This document shows positions 1 to 7,375 of a DNA stretch of 64,000 nt, piece by piece. A program made the position numbers and the translations under genes. Positions within the stretch are counted from its first letter, which is position 1. Each line of letters opens with the position of its first letter. The notes under the pieces are model-generated. The model was not told where the DNA came from. It made no database searches and worked only from the letters and a program-made list of their open reading frames with translations. Location: contig OZ271856.1 in the NCBI GenBank assembly GCA_965601975.1, positions 2,728,001 through 2,792,000 of the forward strand, written 5' to 3'. The stretch comes from JANQIO01 sp965601975. GTDB taxonomy: Bacteria > Pseudomonadota > Gammaproteobacteria > Pseudomonadales > Halieaceae.

Positions 1-566
1 AGGCCGGCGATCCGGTGTTCCACGACCCGGACAGGGCCGCCAACATGTCCGACACCATGCGCTGGTTCATCGGCGGGCAACAGAAACTGCTGCCCGAGCT
101 TCTCTGCCTGGTCGCCGCCAGCTGCAACAGCTATACCCGGTTGGTACCGGGCTTCTGGGCACCAACGGCCGCCAGCTGGGGCATCGACAACCGCACCTGC
201 GCGCTGCGTGCGATTCCCGGCAGCCCGTCCGCGCAGCGCGTCGAGTACCGGATTGCCGCCGCTGACATCAACCCCTACCTGGCCCTCGCCGCTGCCTTCG
301 GCTCCGGTTTCTGGGGCATCGAGAACAAGCAGGAACCCACCGAGCCTTTCGCCGGTGACGCCTACAGCGGGCGTTTTCCAAAGGCGCTGCAGCTTCCCGC
401 GACGCTGACCGAGGCGGCGGGACGCCTGCGCCGCTCGGCTGCCGCGCGGGAGCTGTTCGGCGAGGAGTTTGTCGAGCACTACGCTTACACCCGCGAGTGG
501 GAGGAATCCGAGCAGCGCAAGGCGGTGACCGACTGGCAGCTGCAGCGTTACTTCGAGATCATCTGA
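1..566 (+). CDS. Glutamine-synthetase-family enzyme, C-terminal part (5' end outside window)
   Basis: This is the C-terminal third of a glutamine synthetase fold protein; the reading frame is open from position 3. The segment NRTCALRAI matches the conserved GS motif that holds an active-site arginine (NRSAAIRI-like), and the following YRIAAADINPYLALAA matches the conserved GS C-terminal helix region. The family joins glutamate to ammonia or to an amine with ATP in the cytosol. The divergence from housekeeping GlnA (for example SYTRLVPGFWAP) suggests an amine-glutamylating paralogue of the PuuA/GlnA3 kind rather than GlnA, but the substrate cannot be read from this fragment. The stop TGA overlaps the ATG of the downstream alcohol dehydrogenase (TGATG), so the two are translationally coupled and probably act in one amine or amino-alcohol pathway (inference). 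Confidence 0.85.
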   Translation, partial: AGDPVFHDPDRAANMSDTMRWFIGGQQKLLPELLCLVAASCNSYTRLVPGFWAPTAASWGIDNRTCALRAIPGSPSAQRVEYRIAAADINPYLALAAAFGSGFWGIENKQEPTEPFAGDAYSGRFPKALQLPATLTEAAGRLRRSAAARELFGEEFVEHYAYTREWEESEQRKAVTDWQLQRYFEII

Positions 567-1741
567 TGTTGCCTCACAGCAACTGGAACTTCCCGACCCG
601 CATGTGGTTCGGCAATGGCCGCCTGGACGAACTCCCCGCCGCCTGCAGGCAACTGTCGCTGTCGCGGCCCCTGCTGGTCACGGATCGAGGTCTCGCCGAA
701 CTGCCGTTTGTGGCCAGGGCGCGCGCAATACTGTCTGAATCCGGGCTGGGTGACGCCTTTCACAGCGACGTCGACGGGAATCCCGCGGGGCGTCATGTCG
801 ATACAGGCATCGCCCGTTTCCTGGAGAACGACTGTGACGGGGTGATCGGACTGGGCGGCGGTTCGGCGCTGGATGCGGCCAAGTCCATTGCCCTCGCCGC
901 CAGGCAGTCGCGGGACCTGTTTGATTTCGAGGACGTCGGCGACAACTGGACCCGAGCCGACGCGCAAGCGATCGTTCCGATCATTGCCATCCCCACCACA
1001 GCGGGCACCGGCTCCGAGGTCGGGCGCGCCGCGGTGATCCTGGACGAGCAGGCGCGCAGCAAGAAAATCCTGTTCCATCCCCGCATGCTGCCGTCCATTG
1101 TGATCTCAGATCCCGAGCTGACCACGGGGCTGCCGGCAAACATCACCGCCTGGACCGGGGTCGACGCCTTCGTGCACTCCCTGGAGGCCTGGTGCGCGCC
1201 CGGCTACCATCCCATGGCGGAGGGCATTGCCATCGAGGCCATGCGCATGGTGTTGAAATGGCTGCCGCAGGCGGTGGCCGCAGGCGACGATCTCGAGGCC
1301 CGGGGTCATATGCTGGTGGCGGCGTCCATGGGCGCTACCGCTTTCCAGAAAGGGCTGGGATCGATCCATTCGGTCTCCCATGTTCTCGGCGCCCTGTACG
1401 GCACCCACCACGGGCTCGCCAACGCGGTGATTATGCCCTACGGCGTCGCGCGCAACGCACGCTACCTGGAGTCGAGGGTTCCCGCCCTGTGCTCGGCCCT
1501 GGGTCTGCAGGGCGAGACCACCGCTGACCTGGTAGGCCACCTGCAGGCGTTTTGCCGGAATCTCGACATTCCCGAGAGCCTTGGTGAGCTGGGTATCACC
1601 ACCGACGATGCCGCCGACATCGGCCAACGCGCCTTCGCCGATCCTTCCACCCCCACCAATGCGGGCCCGGTGCAGGCGGAGGACCTGGAAGCCCTGTTTC
1701 TGGATGCCGCCGCGGGCCGGGTAACGGTCAGCCAGGCATAG
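566..1741 (+). CDS. Iron-containing alcohol dehydrogenase
   Basis: A 391-residue group III (Fe-dependent) alcohol dehydrogenase, which interconverts an alcohol and aldehyde with NAD(P). Visible features are the nucleotide-binding GGGS loop (about residues 97-100), the family motif PTTAGTGSEVGRAAVI, and the metal ligands Asp200, His204, His268 and His282 at the family spacing (D-x3-H, then H-x13-H). I chose ATG 566 because it overlaps the stop of the glutamine-synthetase-like gene (TGATG) and directly starts the conserved N-terminus MLPHSNWNFPTRMWFG; a longer in-frame extension to 497 would run inside the upstream gene. The physiological substrate is unknown; pairing with a GS-like ligase hints at an amino-alcohol or gamma-glutamyl-protected alcohol (inference). 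Confidence 0.9.
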   Translation: MLPHSNWNFPTRMWFGNGRLDELPAACRQLSLSRPLLVTDRGLAELPFVARARAILSESGLGDAFHSDVDGNPAGRHVDTGIARFLENDCDGVIGLGGGSALDAAKSIALAARQSRDLFDFEDVGDNWTRADAQAIVPIIAIPTTAGTGSEVGRAAVILDEQARSKKILFHPRMLPSIVISDPELTTGLPANITAWTGVDAFVHSLEAWCAPGYHPMAEGIAIEAMRMVLKWLPQAVAAGDDLEARGHMLVAASMGATAFQKGLGSIHSVSHVLGALYGTHHGLANAVIMPYGVARNARYLESRVPALCSALGLQGETTADLVGHLQAFCRNLDIPESLGELGITTDDAADIGQRAFADPSTPTNAGPVQAEDLEALFLDAAAGRVTVSQA

Positions 1742-1744
1742 ATC

Positions 1745-2848
1745 TCACGGGGGCGTTGGCCTGGGCCGGACGCTGGCGATCAGGCCGCGGTTGGGGCTGA
1801 CCCTGTTGTCGACCAGGTCGCACCAGGCGGCCGCGGCGGCTTCAGCATCATCGATGTGTTCGATGCTGATCTGCCCCGCAACCTGCCCGGCGACGCCTAT
1901 TACCGCGTCAGTCGCTCGCCCCATGACGACACCGGGGCCCCACTCCGCATCGCGCTTGGCGATTTGCGCCGGTGCGAAGAAGAACTCCGGCTTGGGCCCG
2001 GGCAGCTCCGGGGTTTCGCCGAAAGACTCCCAGTGGGTAGCGCCCACGGCGCAGCTCTCTTTCAAACCGTCGCCGAAGTGTTCGTGCACCCGCGTGGTCA
2101 GTCCGGCGTCACCCGACATGTCCACGTAGGCGGCCGGCGTCGCAGCGTCCAGCTGCGACTCGTCGCCATAGCAGATGACCTGGTCGTAACTACCCAGTGC
2201 TTCCACAAACTCCCGGTTGCCCGGCGACGTGAAGCCCACGACCTGAGCCGTCACACCCGGGTCGCCGTGCAGCAGCGAGGCGAGCCCGAAAGCCGTCTTC
2301 GATGAAGCGGAGCCCAGCAAGACCTGGCCGGCGCCAAACAGTTCGTTGTCCACCAGGTAGTCATACAGCAGATAGGAGGTGGCAAACAGCGGGAACAGCA
2401 GGCAGCGCTGCTCTTCCATGTCCTGCAGCTCCTGCCGTTCCGCGGCCGTGCGGCGGTACATATTGTAGGTGCCGGGCAGCTCCAGCCGATGGGGACTGAC
2501 TTCGGTGAGGTACTGGGCTGCGGGATCACCCACTTTCAAAATGGTGTGACTGGCCATGGGAAAGAATCCGTACAGGCGCTCGCCGACAGGAACCCCCGGA
2601 TGCGCCGACTCCACCACGTTGCCCATGCCCCAGACCGGCACGTGTCCCCAGGCCTCGTCGCCGGGATAGAACTGCCAGTAGCCGATCATGTCACCGGCCA
2701 CCGCGTAGGTGACGTTGTTGGCGGTGAGCGCAAATTTGTCGATGGCAACCCGCAGCTCGCCCTCCTCCAGGTCACGCTGTGGCAGGTGCTGGACACGGGC
2801 GTTGCGGATATTCCCGCGCTCGACCTGGATCGCGGTGTATTCGGTCAT
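1745..2848 (-). CDS. DUF2855 family protein (last gene of lipid operon)
   Basis: A 367-residue protein I recognise as DUF2855: N-terminal MTEYTAIQVERGNIRNARV, a GroES/MDR-like opening (LRVAIDKFALTANNVTYAVAGD) and a Rossmann-like half (QVLLGSASSKTAFGLASLL). The fold looks like a divergent medium-chain reductase, but no function is established. ATG 2848 is preferred over an upstream extension because a GGAG lies about 9 nt upstream and the homologous sequence begins there. It follows the lipase/GST fusion by 13 nt on the same strand, so it is most likely the last gene of the storage-lipid operon. A role in reducing a fatty or acyl-linked substrate is a guess from context only. Confidence 0.8.
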   Translation of the reverse strand: MTEYTAIQVERGNIRNARVQHLPQRDLEEGELRVAIDKFALTANNVTYAVAGDMIGYWQFYPGDEAWGHVPVWGMGNVVESAHPGVPVGERLYGFFPMASHTILKVGDPAAQYLTEVSPHRLELPGTYNMYRRTAAERQELQDMEEQRCLLFPLFATSYLLYDYLVDNELFGAGQVLLGSASSKTAFGLASLLHGDPGVTAQVVGFTSPGNREFVEALGSYDQVICYGDESQLDAATPAAYVDMSGDAGLTTRVHEHFGDGLKESCAVGATHWESFGETPELPGPKPEFFFAPAQIAKRDAEWGPGVVMGRATDAVIGVAGQVAGQISIEHIDDAEAAAAAWCDLVDNRVSPNRGLIASVRPRPTPP

Positions 2849-2861
2849 GGCATGTACTCCT

Positions 2862-4832
2862 TCAGGAAAGTTCTTCCACCAGTTCCAGCTGCCCTGGCTG
2901 GCGTCGCACCCGGTGCGGCAGGGGCGCCTGCAGTGCTTCAAGCCCACCGATCCGTTCCAGCAGCACATCTGCCGCGTCCCGCGCCTCGCCGGTCAGGTTG
3001 TGATAGTGATCCCAGGCACGCTGGAACATCCACTGGGAGTAGCTGTGCACGACCCGCTGTCCCTCAGCGTCACCCGTACGGAACGGGTGCATGCCCAGGT
3101 GACGGGGAATATTCTCTCCCGGGTGCGCATCGAGGTAGGCGGCGTTCTGGGCCACCACATCCCGCACGTCGGGCAGGAAGTCGCGGCACAGGGTCTCCAG
3201 CACCGGGATCAGTGTGTCGGGAATTTCGTCGTCAGGCAGCAGGTCCCCGTAGTCGCCCGGCGGGTCCATCATACGCTGCACCCAGCCGTATACCGCCGGC
3301 GCTCGCTTTTCCATGATCTGTTTCGGGACCGGATCCCGGCCGAGATGCGCATACAGGGGGCCGATAAAACCGAAGTCGGCAATGCAGGGGCGATCCCCCA
3401 GCAGGTAGCGATGCTGGGCAAAGTGGGCTGACAGCTGGTCGAGCAGCGTCAGGTAGCCGGCCTCGATGGCGGGTATGGTCGCCTCGCTGATTCCGAGGGG
3501 ACCGATACTGCCGCGAAACGGCGCCGAGGTCTTTTCACCGATGGCAATCTGGTTCTTGCGGCTCTCGTCCGGGGCGCTCATGGCACCAAACTCTCCCATG
3601 ATGAAATCGTACTGCTCGTCCAGCACACTCCAGCGATAGTGCATGGCGGGTATGACCAGCCACTCGTCGCCGTAGTGTTCCAGCATCAGGGCCACCAGTT
3701 TCTGGCAGGGGCCTTCAGGGTAGACACCGGGCTCGGGGTGTCGCTGCTCAAGAAAGTCGATGATGTCCGTTGTGTCCTGGACCAGTTCCCCCTCGGGCGC
3801 GGCCAGCACGGGCACGATGGGCGCGCCCACCCCGGGCAGGATGACTTCCTTGTAGACCTTGCGCGTTGCCACCCGGTCTTCAAAGGGCAGGCCCTTGTAG
3901 CGCAGGTAAGCACGGGCCTTGCCGCTGTAGTAGGAGAACTCGGACCCATAGAGAATGTAGCCGTCGAATTCGGTCTCAGGCGTGCTCATCCCGCGCCGGT
4001 CCAGGCGCGCATCGAGCCAGGCCTGCAGGTCATTGAACACCTGCATGCGCTCCGGCTCGTTGAAAATCTCATGGTATAGCCCAGGGTAGAGCTTCAGGGT
4101 CTTGTCCGTAGAGCTGATGTGGTCATACAGGTACTGTGAGCCCGATGGCGCCGTCAGCGTGTCCGCCTCGCCGTGCATCAGCAGCATGGGCAGCTCGATG
4201 TTGGCGGCCTCTTCCTGCACCCACTGCATCGCGGCGAACAGCTCGGATACCTTGCGCGCCGACAGCTTGCCGCCATACACCAGCGGGTCGTCGAGATATT
4301 CCTGCACTTCCAGCGGGTCGCGGCTGACGCCGTTGGCGTCCAGCTGAAGAACACCCATGCGCGGCGCCACCGCAGCAAAGAACTGGATCAGCAGCCGCTG
4401 CCACCAGGGCGGCTCCAGGTCGGTCTTGATGGCCGGGCCGGACAGCACGCAGCCGACGAAGTCCTGCTGGTTCTGCAGCAGGTAGCAGGTAGAAATCAGT
4501 CCGCCCATGCTGTGCCCCAGCAACACCAGCGGCAGGCCGGGATACTCCTGCCGCAGCAGCTGCACAAAGTGGTCCAGGCTCTCGATGTAGTCCGAAAAGC
4601 GGTCCACGTGTCCGCGCTGGCCCTCTGAGTGACCGTGACCCACATGGTCGAGGGCCGCGGTGGCATACCCGTACTGTAGGAAATGCTCGGCAAAGCGACG
4701 GTAGCGCCCGCTGTGTTCCGCGGCGCCGTGCACCACGATAATCAGGGCCCGCGGGTCCCAGTCAGGCAGCCACATCTTGTAGTGAATCTGGGCGCCCCGC
4801 GCGCCCTTGAAATTGTCTTCCCTGTGCTGCAT
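2862..4832 (-). CDS. Monoacylglycerol lipase / glutathione S-transferase-like fusion
   Basis: A 656-residue two-domain protein in one uninterrupted frame. Residues 1-281 are a monoacylglycerol-lipase-type alpha/beta hydrolase: oxyanion region VVHGAAEHSGRY, nucleophile Ser108 in GHSMGG, acid in MHGEADTLT and base His in YPGLYHEIF. Residues 282-656 are a GST-like domain with a thioredoxin-fold start (YILYGSEFSYYSGKARAYLRYKGLPFED) and an all-helical C-terminal part. Elsewhere these are two separate proteins. The junction is DRRG followed by MSTPETEF; that internal Met (nt 3989) would be a natural GST start but has no convincing Shine-Dalgarno upstream, so a true fusion is likelier than two genes. 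ATG 4832 overlaps the gpsA stop (TGATG). The hydrolase should release fatty acid from monoglyceride, giving the operon a turnover arm; the GST half has no assigned role. Confidence 0.85.
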   Translation of the reverse strand: MQHREDNFKGARGAQIHYKMWLPDWDPRALIIVVHGAAEHSGRYRRFAEHFLQYGYATAALDHVGHGHSEGQRGHVDRFSDYIESLDHFVQLLRQEYPGLPLVLLGHSMGGLISTCYLLQNQQDFVGCVLSGPAIKTDLEPPWWQRLLIQFFAAVAPRMGVLQLDANGVSRDPLEVQEYLDDPLVYGGKLSARKVSELFAAMQWVQEEAANIELPMLLMHGEADTLTAPSGSQYLYDHISSTDKTLKLYPGLYHEIFNEPERMQVFNDLQAWLDARLDRRGMSTPETEFDGYILYGSEFSYYSGKARAYLRYKGLPFEDRVATRKVYKEVILPGVGAPIVPVLAAPEGELVQDTTDIIDFLEQRHPEPGVYPEGPCQKLVALMLEHYGDEWLVIPAMHYRWSVLDEQYDFIMGEFGAMSAPDESRKNQIAIGEKTSAPFRGSIGPLGISEATIPAIEAGYLTLLDQLSAHFAQHRYLLGDRPCIADFGFIGPLYAHLGRDPVPKQIMEKRAPAVYGWVQRMMDPPGDYGDLLPDDEIPDTLIPVLETLCRDFLPDVRDVVAQNAAYLDAHPGENIPRHLGMHPFRTGDAEGQRVVHSYSQWMFQRAWDHYHNLTGEARDAADVLLERIGGLEALQAPLPHRVRRQPGQLELVEELS

Positions 4833-5833
4833 CAACCCGGCTCCGATTCCGCGCCCGGAGAAACCCGCAGCAAACCGCGAAAGGCCTGGCGTGCGGTCCG
4901 GTTGCCGCTGACCACCTGGAAGACATCCCTGGCAATCGGCATATCGATCGCATGCGCCTCGGCCAGCGCCATCACCGCGGGCGCGCTTTTGACGCCCTCC
5001 GCCACCATCGTCATCTCCTCGATGATCTCATCGATATGGCGGCCTTTTCCAAGCTCCACCCCGACGTGCCGATTGCGGCTCTGGGGGCTGGTGCAGGTGG
5101 CAATCATGTCGCCCATGCCGGCAAGGCCGGCAAAGGTTTCGGCGCGGCCGCCCATGGCCACTCCCAGGCGCGTGACTTCGGCGAGGCCACGGGTGATCAG
5201 CGCCGAGCGCGTGTTGTCGCCGGCGCCCTGCCCGTCTCCCATGCCCACCGCAATGGCGATGATGTTCTTGAGGACACCGCCAAGCTCACAGCCGACCACA
5301 TCGTCATTGGTATAGACGCGGAACAGGCCCGAACTGAACAGAGCCTGCAACTGCCGCACGATGATCTCGTCTTCCATGGCGACCACGCTGGCGGCGGCCT
5401 GCCCGCCGGCGATCTCCCGGGCCAGGTTCGGACCGGTCAGCACTCCGATCGGGTGTCCCGGCAACACTTCCTGGATGATTTCGGTCATGCGCATGCGGGT
5501 GTCCAGCTCCAGACCCTTGGTCAGGCTGATCACCGGCACCCAGGCGCGGAGGTGCGGCTTCACCTGTTCGAGCACGCCCCGGAAACCCTGGGAGGGAATC
5601 CCCATGATGAGCACGTCCACGTTCGCCACCGCCTCTGCGAGGTCACCCGTCGCCCGCAGGTTTGCGGGCAGCTTCGCACCCGGAAGGTACTTTTCGTTGC
5701 GGTGCTCGTCATTGATCTGCGCGACCGTGTCCTGGTCCCGTGCCCACAGCACCACGTCGGTATTGCGCGCCACTACAGAGGCCACGGTGGTACCCCATGA
5801 CCCGCCTCCCAGCAGGCCGACTCTTAACTGCAT
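4832..5833 (-). CDS. gpsA: Glycerol-3-phosphate dehydrogenase [NAD(P)+]
   Basis: A 333-residue cytosolic enzyme reducing dihydroxyacetone phosphate to sn-glycerol 3-phosphate, the backbone for phospholipid and triacylglycerol. Seen: N-terminal Rossmann motif GLLGGGSWGTTVA, the family stretch VISLTKGLELDT, TGPNLAREIAGGQAAASVVA, and the catalytic-lysine region ELGGVLKNIIAIAVGMGDG, followed by GDNTRSALITRGLAE. Length is normal for GpsA. It sits one base after the WS/DGAT gene and overlaps the lipase/GST gene, placing the supply of glycerol 3-phosphate inside the storage-lipid operon. Whether it is the only gpsA of the genome cannot be seen here. Confidence 0.97.
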   Translation of the reverse strand: MQLRVGLLGGGSWGTTVASVVARNTDVVLWARDQDTVAQINDEHRNEKYLPGAKLPANLRATGDLAEAVANVDVLIMGIPSQGFRGVLEQVKPHLRAWVPVISLTKGLELDTRMRMTEIIQEVLPGHPIGVLTGPNLAREIAGGQAAASVVAMEDEIIVRQLQALFSSGLFRVYTNDDVVGCELGGVLKNIIAIAVGMGDGQGAGDNTRSALITRGLAEVTRLGVAMGGRAETFAGLAGMGDMIATCTSPQSRNRHVGVELGKGRHIDEIIEEMTMVAEGVKSAPAVMALAEAHAIDMPIARDVFQVVSGNRTARQAFRGLLRVSPGAESEPG

Positions 5834-5834
5834 G

Positions 5835-7373
5835 CTATTTCCTCTTATTCTTGGGTGCCGCTTTCTTATTTTGTGCTGCTTTCTTCCTGGGTGCTGCTTT
5901 CTTCTTCGCCGGCGCTTTCTTCTTCGCAGCCGGTTTCTTCTTTGCGGCCGCTTTACGTCCGGCCGGTTTGCACCGGGCCATCAGTTCAGCGTGGCTGTTT
6001 TCCAGGCACTCGATGAAGTATCGGATATCCGGCATGATCTCCCGGCTGGAGATGACGTTGAACACCATCTTTCCGTCGTAGCTCGGTGTGGCGATAAACA
6101 GGCCCATGCCGTCCGCCAGCGGCGCCATGCCGTAGCTGGCCACCTGCCGTGCGCCGTTCATGTACAGCGGGAACTGTGGGCCCGGCACATTGGACACAAA
6201 CAGGTTACAAACCCTGACCGACTCGCTGGCCTGCAGGATCAGGCGGCTGGCCAGCACCTGGGTCGCCGCCGGCACATGCTGGGTGAGATCGGTCATGACC
6301 CGTGCAGATACGCCGGACTTCGCCTCCTTGCTCTGGCGAGTCGACTCGTAGATCTGCTCCAGTCTCGCGACCGGGTCGGGCTCGCCCGTGTGGATGGACG
6401 TGGTCATGGCCGTGATGTTGTTGCCCGGCGCCTCCGCCGCGTCATCCGAGCGCTTGTTGATCGGCACCCAGGCCACCAGGGGTTCTGTGGGCAGTTCCCC
6501 GTGATGCACCAGGTACTCGCGCAGTGCGCCGGAACAGATGGCAAGCACCACGTCATTGACCGTGCTTCCCGGCACCAGCTTGCGCATGGCCTTCAGGTCG
6601 TCCAGCGGGAAGGTCACCGCATCGAACATCTTGTGGGGTGACACCTTGCGATTGAAGCGGGTCATGGGCACCGCGCTGCCCGGTGCCCGTCGACCGCGCA
6701 GGCGCTTGCGCGCGACCTCGTAGAGCCCCGGCGTATTCCTGAGCAGGGCGTCGGCAATACGCACCGGTGAACGCAGGTTGTTGCCGGCGGCCCGGCGCGC
6801 CATATCGCGCAGGCTAGGCCTGGGGCTCTCCTCGTCCTCGGGCACATCCAACTCCATGACCGGCGTGCCCTTGTTGTCGATGTCCACGATCGACAGCAGG
6901 AAGCGCATCATGGAGGCACCGTCCACCGCGGCGTGGTGCACCTTGATGCATACCGCGTAGCAGCCGGGTGGAAAGCCCTCGACCGCGTCCAGGCCCTCCA
7001 CCACGTACATTTCCCAGAGGGGCTTGTTCATGTCCAGCGGGCGGGAATGGTAGCGCGCCATATGGATACAGAACTGACGCCAGTCACCGGGAACCGGCAG
7101 GCGGCCGTGGCGCATGTGGTACTCGAGGTCGAAGTACTCATCGTCCACCCAGTAGGGATAGTCGAGCTCCAGGGGAACCTTGACCAGCTTCCTGCGCAGC
7201 ATGGGATTCAGCGCCAGGCGCTCTCCGATGTGGGCAATGATGTCCTTGAAGCGCACGACTTTCTTGCCGGGCACGGTGCTCGGGTCAAAGATCGTGATAC
7301 TGGTGACATGGGTCAGGTTGTTTTCCGTCTCCATGTACAGGAACTGGGCGTCCTGTGGACTCAACTGCTGCAT
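5835..7373 (-). CDS. Wax ester synthase / acyl-CoA:diacylglycerol acyltransferase (WS/DGAT) with Lys/Ala-rich tail
   Basis: A 512-residue WS/DGAT. The acyltransferase motif HHAAVDG is at residues 146-152, and the opening MQQLSPQDAQFLYMETENNLTHV as well as later family stretches (NDVVLAICSGALREYL, NLFVSNVPGPQFPLYMNGA) fit well. It esterifies acyl-CoA with fatty alcohol or diacylglycerol at the lipid-body surface. After the conserved fold ends (about residue 470) there is a basic tail of roughly 40 residues of AAKKKPAAKKKAPAKKK type, not part of the usual enzyme (about 460 residues). A much longer tail of the same kind is on the HAD/PlsC protein of this operon. Gaps to neighbours are 1 and 2 nt. 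Confidence 0.95.
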   Translation of the reverse strand: MQQLSPQDAQFLYMETENNLTHVTSITIFDPSTVPGKKVVRFKDIIAHIGERLALNPMLRRKLVKVPLELDYPYWVDDEYFDLEYHMRHGRLPVPGDWRQFCIHMARYHSRPLDMNKPLWEMYVVEGLDAVEGFPPGCYAVCIKVHHAAVDGASMMRFLLSIVDIDNKGTPVMELDVPEDEESPRPSLRDMARRAAGNNLRSPVRIADALLRNTPGLYEVARKRLRGRRAPGSAVPMTRFNRKVSPHKMFDAVTFPLDDLKAMRKLVPGSTVNDVVLAICSGALREYLVHHGELPTEPLVAWVPINKRSDDAAEAPGNNITAMTTSIHTGEPDPVARLEQIYESTRQSKEAKSGVSARVMTDLTQHVPAATQVLASRLILQASESVRVCNLFVSNVPGPQFPLYMNGARQVASYGMAPLADGMGLFIATPSYDGKMVFNVISSREIMPDIRYFIECLENSHAELMARCKPAGRKAAAKKKPAAKKKAPAKKKAAPRKKAAQNKKAAPKNKRK

Positions 7374-7375
7374 GT

